Source of the DNA: a virus
Direction: 5' to 3' (one strand)
IMG/VR virus record: IMGVR_UViG_3300033049_000173
Coordinates: 1 to 24,503 of that record
Length of the DNA stretch: 24,503 nucleotides
Both the position numbers and the translations under genes were made by a program. The notes beneath the pieces are model-generated. The model was not told where the DNA came from. It did no database searches and saw only the letters and a list, made by a program, of their open reading frames with translations. Every line of letters starts with the position of its first letter. Position 1 is the stretch's first letter. Shown one piece after another: positions 1 through 5,962 of this stretch.

Positions 1-1131
1 TCAGAGGCCATTTCTCGCATGATTTCGGGTCGAATCAGAACCGCTCAGGCCGCGCTCAGGCCGCGGGAGCTTTTCGAAGAGGTCGTTCAGACCCTCAGAA
101 AGCCGCTCAGTGAGACCAGGCATCAGATGCCCATACCGATCCAACGACACCGTCACAGTCGAATGGCCAAGCCACTCCATCAACGCTCGAGGATGAGCGC
201 CCAACGAGATCAATAGAGCCGCGCACGTATGCCGCAGATCATGGAACCGCAGATCATCAGGGACCGACGGCGCCGCAAGAACCGCAGGCCGAAACGCGCG
301 CCGGTAGAAGTTGCCATGCCTCACTGGCGCGCCCGCCGGCGACACAAACAACGTCTCATGCGTATGGCCCTCGAGGTGAACTGCGATCTGGTCGGCCAGG
401 AACTTCGGCAACGGCACCGTCCGCTCACTATGGGTCTTGGTTTCGGTAACCAGCCGCTTCCCATTCACATCTGACACCGACGACATCACCCGCACACGAC
501 GATTCAACAGATCGACATTGCGCACCTCGAGCGCCCAAAGCTCCCCTGCCCTCATGCCCGTGTAGGCAGCCATGTTGACCACCAGGCCATAAGGCGGCTC
601 GATCGTCGCTGCGAGCTCCGCCACCTGGTCCGCATCGATAAACAGCATCTCTTGGCGTGACGCCCGAGGGAGCTTTAACCGCACCGCAGGGTTCGCCCCA
701 AGAGCGCCGGCATCAACCGCAGTATCGAGAGCCCCACGCAACACCGTCACCGCAGACCTAACTCGGGACGCAGAAACCCCGGCCCCCGTGAGATCAGCAA
801 CCCAACGCTTGATAGACCCTCGATCGACAGCCCCAACCGGCCAACTACCCAAATGCGGCAACACGTGATGCTTGAGAATCGACTCGTACCCGACCCTCGT
901 CTTAGGCCCAATGTTCGGACTCGTCGCCAACCATTCAACCGACCACTGCTCCACCGTGCGCCTCGATTGACGCCGGTCAACCCAGTCGCCCGTCGCCAGC
1001 CGGTGCTCAACCTCGCTGACCCACGCCCTTGCGTCGCGCTGGGTGGTGAACGTCTTCGAACGTTCGTTGCCGGCAGGGTCGCGATAACGCGCCCGCCACT
1101 TGCCGTGGTCCCGCTTCTGCACATGACCCAT
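1..1131 (-). CDS. int: Tyrosine-recombinase integrase, complete
   Basis: This 376-residue protein would catalyse site-specific recombination between phage attP and host attB. Residues 1-45 look like an AP2-like arm-DNA-binding domain (KWRARYRDPAGNE). Residues 58-150 are the SAM-like core-binding domain. Residues 165-345 are the catalytic domain. The catalytic set is visible: R194 in TGMRAGE, K232 in ETKTHSE, H297 and R300 in FHDLRHT, H323 in WLGHS, and nucleophile Y333 in DRYGH. The length is normal for actinophage integrases and the gene looks intact. The ATG at 1131 follows the stop of the ImmA-like gene by 9 bases with no clear Shine-Dalgarno, so translation may depend on coupling. The stop codon is the first triplet of the window, so attP/attL would be expected just outside the left edge. 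Family assignment is very secure. Confidence 0.97.
   Translation of the reverse strand: MGHVQKRDHGKWRARYRDPAGNERSKTFTTQRDARAWVSEVEHRLATGDWVDRRQSRRTVEQWSVEWLATSPNIGPKTRVGYESILKHHVLPHLGSWPVGAVDRGSIKRWVADLTGAGVSASRVRSAVTVLRGALDTAVDAGALGANPAVRLKLPRASRQEMLFIDADQVAELAATIEPPYGLVVNMAAYTGMRAGELWALEVRNVDLLNRRVRVMSSVSDVNGKRLVTETKTHSERTVPLPKFLADQIAVHLEGHTHETLFVSPAGAPVRHGNFYRRAFRPAVLAAPSVPDDLRFHDLRHTCAALLISLGAHPRALMEWLGHSTVTVSLDRYGHLMPGLTERLSEGLNDLFEKLPRPERGLSGSDSTRNHARNGL
42..63. repeat. 11-bp tandem repeat in the integrase 3' end
   Basis: The 11-mer CGCTCAGGCCG occurs twice head to tail (42-52 and 53-63). GCTCAG recurs near 103. It lies in the region encoding the poorly conserved integrase tail, after the catalytic domain. 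It could be simple codon repetition, or integrase arm-type sites if att lies at the left edge. Only the repeat itself is seen. Confidence 0.5.
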
Positions 1132-1140
1132 GGATCGAAC

Positions 1141-1575
1141 CTACGCCGCGTCGCGCAACATCACCAGGGCGCGTTGGGCGAGGACGAGAGGTAGGTCGAA
1201 CTCCTCGGCCACCTCGAGCGCCGTGACCGCCTCGCCGAGCTCAGCCATCGAATCCACATAGGCCCTCAACGTCACGGCCGGAATTAGGCGCTCAGCAACG
1301 ATCCGCTCGACGGTGCCCTCCTCCCTGGCGATCACTGGTAGCCATGCCGCCGGCACATCATTAGATGAGGGCGGTACGCCTCGTTCGTCATGCACGAGCT
1401 CGTGAGCCAGGGCCGCTGCACGGTCTCGTTGCGAGAGCCGGCTATCGATCACAATCGCAGCATCAGGACCCCGCCGGCCATACACCGCTCCCCCGGTCTG
1501 CTCAGGCAACGACGTAAGTCGGAAACGGATGTGAGGGCGAGTGCGAAGCGTGCGCCAAGGGTTCCACCGGGTCAT
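1141..1575 (-). CDS. ImmA/IrrE-family metallopeptidase
   Basis: This 144-residue protein carries the zinc-protease motif HELVH at residues 58-62. A glutamate-rich helix at about 84-99 (EEGTVERIVAERLIP) matches the third-ligand segment of ImmA/IrrE proteins. The N-terminus (TRWNPWRTLRTRPHI) resembles actinophage members of the family. In ICEBs1, ImmA cleaves the XRE repressor ImmR and so derepresses excision and lytic genes. A similar role against the repressor at 3329-3862 is inference. It is divergent from the lipoprotein gene across 78 bases and lies 9 bases upstream of the integrase, so the two are probably co-transcribed. That would tie repressor inactivation to integrase synthesis. The start is the ATG at 1575. 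Confidence 0.88.
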   Translation of the reverse strand: MTRWNPWRTLRTRPHIRFRLTSLPEQTGGAVYGRRGPDAAIVIDSRLSQRDRAAALAHELVHDERGVPPSSNDVPAAWLPVIAREEGTVERIVAERLIPAVTLRAYVDSMAELGEAVTALEVAEEFDLPLVLAQRALVMLRDAA

Positions 1576-1617
1576 GGCCGCAAGCTAGCTAAGGGGTGGG
1601 ACTGCTACGCCGCCGGG

Positions 1618-1653
1618 TTGTGTTGTGTCGGCGCAGATGACTACTGTGAACGC
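1618..1653 (+). promoter_or_regulatory. Probable leaderless promoter of the lipoprotein gene
   Basis: TTGTGT (1618-1623), an 18-base spacer and TACTGT (1642-1647) resemble sigma-70/SigA -35 and -10 boxes. The predicted transcription start falls on the ATG at 1654. No Shine-Dalgarno precedes this ATG. A leaderless mRNA, common in actinobacteria, is therefore inferred. Confidence 0.45.
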
Positions 1654-2466
1654 ATGCGCATCTTGGTGGTCCTATTCACTTTCAGCCTTTTGGCACTGTC
1701 CTGCGGTTCTGATGACGGCGTTATCGGGTCATCAACGAACGACACCGAGCCAGCGACAACGACCAGCGTGGATGAAGACTCAACCACTGACCAGACATCT
1801 GCGACCACCGCCACCGAGACACCGACCACGCAACCGCCGACGACCGTGACTCCCGCAACGACCGCGGCACCGGAAACAACCACGACCATTTCCGACATCG
1901 ATGAGGCACTTGATGTCGGGTTGTGGGGCGGCACCTACGACGACGGCGATTTTCCGATCTACTACGGCGCCGTCAACGTCATTAACAACACTTCCGACTG
2001 GATTCACTTGCCCAGCCTGGAAATCGATCTCCTGATAGATGGGGCCATCGCGGCGACAGAAAACATCGCCTGGGACTTTGGAGACGGCATCTACCTTTCC
2101 CCAGGTGACAACTGGATCGGATTCGAAGCATTCGACATACCAGCCGAGCCAGACGAACTAGAGGCCCGTGGTGGCGAGTTGGCATTCGAGGATCCACCAG
2201 GGGTCTTTACCTATTCAGACTTCGTTGCTGAACCGGGAAGCTTCGGCGGAACCGACATCACCGGTCGAATCGACTCCACATGGCCAACCGACCTCGAGAC
2301 GCGCGACATCAGATTCACGTTCCTCGATGCCGATGGCGTTCCCGTCGCGGGCAGTCGCGGAATTATAGATCGTCTACCTTCAGGCGGAGCGCTGTTGATA
2401 GACCAACGGGTCAGCATCGATCTCGATCCGTCGCTGACGCTGATTCCGCGTCTGATGCTGGACTGA
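1654..2466 (+). CDS. Secreted lipoprotein, possible lysogenic-conversion gene
   Basis: This 270-residue protein begins MRILVVLFTFSLLALSCGSDD. A signal peptide ends in a lipobox-like LLALSC, so C17 is the likely lipidated cysteine. Residues of about 20-80 form a Thr/Pro/Ala-rich low-complexity linker typical of surface lipoproteins in high-GC actinobacteria. The rest (about 85-270) is an acidic, beta-rich globular domain with no motif I can name (GLWGGTYDDGDFPIYYGAVN, then NNTSDWIH). It vaguely resembles FxLYD-type extracellular domains. I chose the ATG at 1654 because it alone gives a proper signal peptide and sits 6 bases after a -10 box. It is the only plus-strand gene in an otherwise minus-strand lysogeny block, with its own promoter, so it is probably expressed from the prophage. 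Superinfection exclusion or envelope modification is possible but unproven. It converges with the next gene, with two bases between stop codons. Confidence 0.82.
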   Translation: MRILVVLFTFSLLALSCGSDDGVIGSSTNDTEPATTTSVDEDSTTDQTSATTATETPTTQPPTTVTPATTAAPETTTTISDIDEALDVGLWGGTYDDGDFPIYYGAVNVINNTSDWIHLPSLEIDLLIDGAIAATENIAWDFGDGIYLSPGDNWIGFEAFDIPAEPDELEARGGELAFEDPPGVFTYSDFVAEPGSFGGTDITGRIDSTWPTDLETRDIRFTFLDADGVPVAGSRGIIDRLPSGGALLIDQRVSIDLDPSLTLIPRLMLD

Positions 2467-2468
2467 AC

Positions 2469-2485
2469 TCAGTCCTCGTCCAGCA
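2469..2485. repeat. 17-bp direct repeat, copy 1
   Basis: TCAGTCCTCGTCCAGCA here is identical to 3329-3345. Both copies read on the minus strand as the last codons and stop of a gene (..LDED, stop). The start-to-start distance is 860 bases, which is the membrane-protein gene itself. Confidence 0.9.
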
Positions 2486-3329
2486 AGCCTCTGTCGTCAG
2501 CCGATGTCACCCACCCGAATAACGACTCGCACCTATCGTGCAATGTGTCGAGCTGTTCGACCCACTCGGTTGTGGCGAAGTCCGGATCCGGCATCGGTGA
2601 GGCCGAGAGTCCAGCTTTGTGTGCTGCATACTCACCAGCGAGGCTGAGGACCGCTGCCAGCACTGCTGCAAGCACTGTCGCCTTCACCTGCCGCCGGCCT
2701 AGCCTCCGGCGCGCAAAGTAGCTCTCCTGCTGTATTGCACGAATCGCGATCTCAAGCTCGCCGACTTCAGCGTTTAGTTCTCGAGCAATAGCGGCGAGAC
2801 GTTGCTCCGCCTCACTGGCGCGGCCAGCTTGCTGCGTTACCTGTCTCATCGCATCCTCGAGGAACTTCTCGAGGATGCCATTTTGAACAATGAGACGACT
2901 GGCCTCACCCGCAAGCGACTCGAGAACACTCAGCTCGTGTTCAGGAATTCGAGCGACCAGCTTGCGATCAAACATCGCTAGACACTGATCGACGGCGTGA
3001 TCGAGCGCGCCCAGCGCGTCCGGGTCCTTGTGCACGGCCAGTCCATCGATCTCCTGACGGGTCTGACGATTGAAGATTCGCAGTAGGAAGCTTGGTTCAG
3101 GCTCGACCACATCAGATATCACGGCGAACCCGAGACAATCCGCCCTAGGCCACGGCGGATCCGCCACTCCAGAGGGCAGACCCAGAAGAATTACGAATGG
3201 CGAGCCGGGGTACGGACCCTCAGACCACCCCTCGCGCACCACGATGTTTCGAAGCATGGGAACGACCAAGTCGCTCGAAAACGACTTCGAGCCCGTAAAT
3301 GTCACGACCTTGCCCACCTGGTGAACCAT
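2469..3329 (-). CDS. Coiled-coil, single-span membrane protein coupled to the repressor
   Basis: I do not recognise a family for this 286-residue protein. Residues 1-125 form a mixed alpha/beta domain (VKVVTFTG-like strands, SPFVILLGLPSG, LGFAVISDVVEPEPSFLLRIF). Residues of about 130-205 are long heptad-like helices (ESLAGEASRLIVQNGILEKFLEDA and AEQRLAAIARELNAEVGELE), a probable coiled coil. RRRLGRRQVK then leads into a hydrophobic helix at about 215-236. An acidic C-terminal tail of about 50 residues follows. By the positive-inside rule the large N-terminal domain is probably cytoplasmic. The start ATG shares one base with the repressor stop (TGATG), so the two are translationally coupled and should both be made in the lysogen. 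A cytoplasmic sensor with a membrane anchor fits superinfection exclusion or abortive infection, but this is inference. A 17-bp direct repeat brackets the gene exactly. Confidence 0.85.
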   Translation of the reverse strand: MVHQVGKVVTFTGSKSFSSDLVVPMLRNIVVREGWSEGPYPGSPFVILLGLPSGVADPPWPRADCLGFAVISDVVEPEPSFLLRIFNRQTRQEIDGLAVHKDPDALGALDHAVDQCLAMFDRKLVARIPEHELSVLESLAGEASRLIVQNGILEKFLEDAMRQVTQQAGRASEAEQRLAAIARELNAEVGELEIAIRAIQQESYFARRRLGRRQVKATVLAAVLAAVLSLAGEYAAHKAGLSASPMPDPDFATTEWVEQLDTLHDRCESLFGWVTSADDRGLLDED

Positions 3330-3345
3330 CAGTCCTCGTCCAGCA
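3329..3345. repeat. 17-bp direct repeat, copy 2
   Basis: This is identical to 2469-2485. It covers the C-terminal codons and stop of the repressor gene. Similarity ends at once after base 17 (AGCCT versus TTGCT), so the repeat has sharp edges. Confidence 0.9.
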
Positions 3346-3862
3346 TTGCTTCAATCATGGTCTCAAGAGCCGCCCGCTGCTTCGCCGACAACTCATCCAA
3401 CCGCCCAGACAAAGCAGCCAACTCCAGCGGCGGACTTAGGGCGTCAGACGCCGGCGGATCATCATCAGGATCACGGAAGTCTTCCAGGTCGACCGCCCTG
3501 GCGAGCCGCTCCCGCGCTGTTAGGGCGTCCCGCTGGGACGCCAATTGTTGGGCTGGTGTCCCCGCGGGGTGCCGCACTCTTGATTCGGCTTCGGCGATTT
3601 GCTCAAGAACGTCCATCGGCTGGGGTAATTCGTATGTTTCATCACTCATGAACCTGGCAAGTTCGCCATTGAGCCAACCGAGCGGCCCGCCGATCTTGCG
3701 GAGCGTCCAAGTCCTATATCGAGACTGACGGGCGTTCTCAAGGACGTTTACTGATGGGAGCGAGACGCCGGCGACTTCGGCCAGGTCCTGCTGTGATAGC
3801 CCTAGTGCTACTCGGCGCTCGCGGACTACGTCGCCCAACTGTTCGTGTCTCTCGCTACTCAT
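3329..3862 (-). CDS. XRE-family HTH repressor (immunity repressor candidate)
   Basis: The product is 177 residues from the ATG at 3862. An in-frame GTG at 3877 would add MYEGL, but it has no ribosome site. The ATG has GAAGGA three bases upstream, which is close. Residues of about 8-60 are an XRE helix-turn-helix: LGDVVRERRVALGLSQQDLA, then EVAGVSLPSVNVLENAR. The middle is charged and probably helical. The C-terminal 30 residues (LSGRLDELSAKQRAALETMI) look like a dimerisation helix. It is divergent from the Cro-like gene across a palindrome-rich region, the standard layout of a temperate-phage switch, so it is the best candidate for the prophage repressor. It has no LexA/CI-like Ser-Lys autoprotease domain, which fits inactivation by the ImmA-like peptidase at 1141-1575. 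Its 3' end overlaps the membrane-protein start by one base. Confidence 0.85.
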   Translation of the reverse strand: MSSERHEQLGDVVRERRVALGLSQQDLAEVAGVSLPSVNVLENARQSRYRTWTLRKIGGPLGWLNGELARFMSDETYELPQPMDVLEQIAEAESRVRHPAGTPAQQLASQRDALTARERLARAVDLEDFRDPDDDPPASDALSPPLELAALSGRLDELSAKQRAALETMIEAMLDED

Positions 3863-3894
3863 GAGTCCTTCATACACAGAAATCTAGGAATAGT

Positions 3895-4025
3895 TTGACA
3901 TAGCTAGGCATGTTACATGGCCGTTGTTTAAAGGACATGCATGTCGTTCGCCAGGTCATGCATAGTATTTCAATTATGGACGTAGGTACTTGTAATCTAT
4001 TTCTTTTCTATGCATACTGCGTGTC
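3895..4025. promoter_or_regulatory. Lysis-lysogeny switch region with ATGCAT operator candidates
   Basis: This is the core of the 163-base gap between the divergent repressor (ATG) and Cro-like genes, and it is AT-richer than its surroundings. It contains a perfect 12-bp palindrome, GACATGCATGTC (3934-3945). Its ATGCAT core recurs at 3958-3963 and 4010-4015, and ATGCA at 4026-4030. A looser GACAT...ATGTT pair lies at 3897-3912. The copy at 4010-4015 overlaps the proposed early promoter, where repressor or Cro binding would block transcription. That these are operators is inference from position and symmetry. Confidence 0.5.
3990..4025 (+). promoter_or_regulatory. Early rightward promoter, probably leaderless
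   Basis: TTGTAA (3990-3995), a 17-base spacer and CATACT (4013-4018) form a plausible SigA promoter. Its start point would fall at or next to the ATG at 4026. There is no Shine-Dalgarno before this ATG. It overlaps an ATGCAT operator candidate. No equally good minus-strand promoter for the repressor was identified. Confidence 0.45.
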
Positions 4026-4253
4026 ATGCAAATCAACACCGCCGCACTCAGGGCCATTCGGGAAGCTAACGGACTCTCGATAAGTGCCCTTTCTCGCATG
4101 ACCAACGGTGAATTGTCTCAGCCTCATATCTCGAACATCGAGACCGGCAGACGCAGCGCTTCGCCTAAGGCCGTCAAGGTTCTGGCGTCGACCCTGCGAA
4201 TTCCTCGGGCAGCGATCCTTTGTGACCCCGAGGCCCTCGAGGTCACCTCATGA
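4026..4253 (+). CDS. Cro-like XRE-family HTH protein
   Basis: This is a 75-residue, single-domain DNA-binding protein. The XRE fold spans about residues 5-62: LRAIREANGLSISALSRMT, recognition helix LSQPHISNIETGRR, then SPKAVKVLASTLRIPRAAIL. Its small size, divergent orientation to the repressor and first place in the rightward operon match Cro, which would shut down repressor or early transcription after induction. Its first codons overlap an ATGCA half-site, and no ribosome-binding site is seen (leaderless start inferred). Its stop overlaps the next gene by four bases (ATGA). The fold is certain; the Cro role is inferred from position. Confidence 0.88.
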   Translation: MQINTAALRAIREANGLSISALSRMTNGELSQPHISNIETGRRSASPKAVKVLASTLRIPRAAILCDPEALEVTS

Positions 4254-4561
4254 CCGTCGACGACGCAATCGCCTCGAAGGTCGCCTCAGTGGTCGAGTCA
4301 ATCCTCATTGAGCGCTTCGAACCATTGCTCGTCAATGCCATCGAATCTCAGCCCCCCGTCCCGAAGGTGCTCAAGTTGAAGGGCGTCGCACACGTGCTCA
4401 GCATGGATCCGAGCGGTGTCCGCAAACTCGTCGCTCAGGGCAAGTTGGTGTGGATGGACGAGGACTTCGACAGCCACAAACGCATCACGGTCGCCTGCAT
4501 CGAGCAGTACCTAGGTCAGTTCCTCACAACGAAACAGATCCTCGAGGCGGCAGCCGCCTAA
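4250..4561 (+). CDS. Small HTH DNA-binding protein (excisionase/MerR-type fold possible)
   Basis: The product is 103 residues. The N-terminal 40 residues form a helix (VASVVESILIERFEPLLVNAI). From about residue 44, LKLKGVAHVLSMDPSGVRKLVAQGKLVWMD reads like a helix-turn-helix of the MerR/excisionase type: 'choose helix, specific position, then a wing'. It could be a recombination directionality factor or an early transcription regulator. The sequence does not decide between them. It overlaps the Cro-like gene by ATGA, so it is in the same operon. The stop at 4561 is followed by a 5-bp hairpin (CGGAG 4577-4581, CTCCG 4588-4592). Confidence 0.7.
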   Translation: MTVDDAIASKVASVVESILIERFEPLLVNAIESQPPVPKVLKLKGVAHVLSMDPSGVRKLVAQGKLVWMDEDFDSHKRITVACIEQYLGQFLTTKQILEAAAA

Positions 4562-4652
4562 CGAAGTCAGCCCAGCCGGAGCTCCAACTCCGACCAGGCC
4601 TAGTGCTTCGAAATCCATAAACCACGCAAATGCTTGAAAGGCAGACAAAGCA

Positions 4653-4697
4653 ATGCCAGACGTTACAAGTGATCCCATAAACGAGTCCAGGCCATGA
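4653..4697 (+). CDS. Possible 14-residue leader peptide
   Basis: The ATG at 4653 opens a 14-codon frame (MPDVTSDPINESRP) whose stop overlaps the next start by ATGA. Only a distant, weak purine run (GAAAGG) precedes it. It may simply couple translation into the downstream membrane protein. Support is the ATGA overlap alone, so this is a low-confidence call. Confidence 0.25.
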   Translation: MPDVTSDPINESRP

Positions 4698-4801
4698 GCC
4701 CGCTCGACCTGGCGCTATGGGCTGAGTGGATGCGCCCGATCGGGATGGCCCTTGCTCTCCTGGTGCTCGCGTTCATCGCTGCGAGTGAGCTCCTGCCATG
4801 A
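4694..4801 (+). CDS. 35-residue single-span membrane protein
   Basis: This short frame reads MSPLDLALWAEWMRPIGMAL and continues with a hydrophobic stretch ALLVLAFIAASELLP. One membrane helix spans about residues 16-32. It is linked by ATGA overlaps on both sides, to a 14-codon frame upstream and to the RusA gene downstream. Such exact overlaps are the rule in this operon, which is the main reason to believe it is translated. Function is unknown. It is far from the tail genes where holins usually lie, and it lacks a partner endolysin here. It may be an early membrane-acting host-takeover peptide. Confidence 0.55.
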   Translation: MSPLDLALWAEWMRPIGMALALLVLAFIAASELLP

Positions 4802-5256
4802 GCATCACAACGAGTCGTCGACATGTGTTCTCAGCCTTCGTTGCCGGCATTCCCAAGCCTCAGGGTTCGAAGGCGTACAAGGGTCACCGCGGAGGCGTGC
4901 CCATTCTCGTCGAGAGCTCGAAGGCACTGCCCGCCTGGCGAAGAGACGTGAGCCAGGTCATTGAGGCTCGTTGTCTCGGGAATCGCAGCTTCAAGATATG
5001 TACGGGCCCGGTTCAAGTCCTTCTGACGTTCTACATGCCTCGCCCCAAGAGCGTGAGTCAAGCCAAACGCCCGCTGCCGGTCGTAATGCCGGATCTGGAC
5101 AAGCTCATTAGGGCAGTAGGCGATTGTCTGTCGAAGGCGGTGGTGCTCGATGACTCCCAGATCGTCGAGATATTCGCCAAGAAGCGCTACGCCGAAGGCC
5201 TCGTACCTCAGCCGGGCGTCGACATCGCGGTGTACGAGCTTGAGGTCATCTCATGA
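4798..5256 (+). CDS. rusA: RusA-family Holliday-junction resolvase
   Basis: This 152-residue protein would resolve branched DNA intermediates during phage recombination or replication. The RusA signature is clear: MPDLDKLIRAVGDCL at 97-111 and VVLDDSQIVEIFAKKRYA at 115-132. D99, D101, D109, D118 and D119 are candidate metal ligands, and K102 follows the family pattern. The N-terminal strand VAGIPKPQGSKAY is also typical ('G.P.pk.R.R'). Its length fits the family (about 120-150). ATGA overlaps join it to the genes on both sides. It pairs naturally with the PD-(D/E)XK nuclease and ssDNA-binding candidate downstream. Confidence 0.92.
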   Translation: MSITTSRRHVFSAFVAGIPKPQGSKAYKGHRGGVPILVESSKALPAWRRDVSQVIEARCLGNRSFKICTGPVQVLLTFYMPRPKSVSQAKRPLPVVMPDLDKLIRAVGDCLSKAVVLDDSQIVEIFAKKRYAEGLVPQPGVDIAVYELEVIS

Positions 5257-5762
5257 TCTCAGCCGCAGAGAACGAGATCTCCAAGACTCACGACGCCCTG
5301 GTCGATCGACTCATCGATGAGCTCGAGCGGGAGCCATCGGCCGTCTTGTCGAATCTGATCGAGTGCTACGGAGACGCTCGCAGCGCCGGCGGATTCGAGA
5401 ACGGACTCAAGGACGCCGATAGCTCCCAAGCGACGGAAGATCTAAGGAACGACGCCTACAGCGATGGTCGCGATTCGGGCCATGCCGACGGCCTTAGTCA
5501 AGGCAAGGACGAAGGAAGCGCCGAGGCCTTTGCGTCTGTGCTCGAGGCTTGTGCGCCTGGCTCCGACGGTGAGCTCTACATCCTTCGTCGAGTCGCTGGC
5601 GATCACGTTCAGACCCTCGAGTTTGCTGACTGGTCCAACCCGACCCCGGGCGATATAGCGATCGTTCATCACGGTGCTGGGCGACTCGTCGTACGGCGCG
5701 AAAACAATTGCCCTGACGCGTTAGCCGATCACTCCTTCATCACCACGAGGGAGACCCCATGA
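5253..5762 (+). CDS. Unknown early protein, 169 residues
   Basis: I recognise no family. Residues 1-45 are an acidic helix (DALVDRLIDELEREPSAVLSNLIECYG). Residues 60-90 are Gly/Asp/Ser-rich (DAYSDGRDSGHADGLSQGKDEGSAEA), with a repeated DG/GxxxG pattern like YhgE-type or essential-protein 'DGxxxG' helices. Residues 105-169 look like a compact beta domain (GELYILRRVAGDHVQTLEF, then GDIAIVHHGAGRLVVRREN). ATGA overlaps at both ends place it firmly in the early operon. It is acidic overall, as many phage inhibitor or DNA-mimic proteins are, but nothing specific supports such a role. Confidence 0.75.
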   Translation: MISAAENEISKTHDALVDRLIDELEREPSAVLSNLIECYGDARSAGGFENGLKDADSSQATEDLRNDAYSDGRDSGHADGLSQGKDEGSAEAFASVLEACAPGSDGELYILRRVAGDHVQTLEFADWSNPTPGDIAIVHHGAGRLVVRRENNCPDALADHSFITTRETP

Positions 5763-5962
5763 GCGCACAAGTCACTTCACGAATCACCTGCGATGGACCT
5801 GACTGCGACCAAGCCTTGTACATCATTGCTGAAGGCACTCGATTCAGCCTCCTGCGCGAGCGTGCTGCCCGCATGGGTTGGCGCGTCGTTACTAGGCCGA
5901 ATCAGCACCCACCCAAGTCTGACTTCTGCCCAGCATGTGCAGCCTTGGCGGTGGCGTCATGA
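5759..5962 (+). CDS. Small zinc-ribbon protein
   Basis: This 67-residue protein has two cysteine pairs, CDGPDC (residues 11-16) and FCPAC (57-60). The arrangement suggests one zinc ribbon around a short helix-strand core (FSLLRERAARMGWRVVTRP). Similar small proteins are common in actinophage early regions, with unknown function. ATGA overlaps with both neighbours support translation. Confidence 0.75.
   Translation: MSAQVTSRITCDGPDCDQALYIIAEGTRFSLLRERAARMGWRVVTRPNQHPPKSDFCPACAALAVAS

Noticed and set aside
22-45. Partial tRNA-like T-arm (GGGTCGAATC)
   Set aside because: Only the T-loop-like string is present. There is no acceptor stem, anticodon arm or CCA, and it lies within the integrase coding sequence.
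1390-1653. Longer lipoprotein start at 1390
   Set aside because: It would overlap the ImmA-like gene antisense and bury the signal peptide. The ATG at 1654 gives a proper lipoprotein signal.
3895-3918. Consensus TTGACA as a -35 box on the plus strand
   Set aside because: No -10-like hexamer lies 16-18 bases downstream. The next coding start is over 100 bases away.
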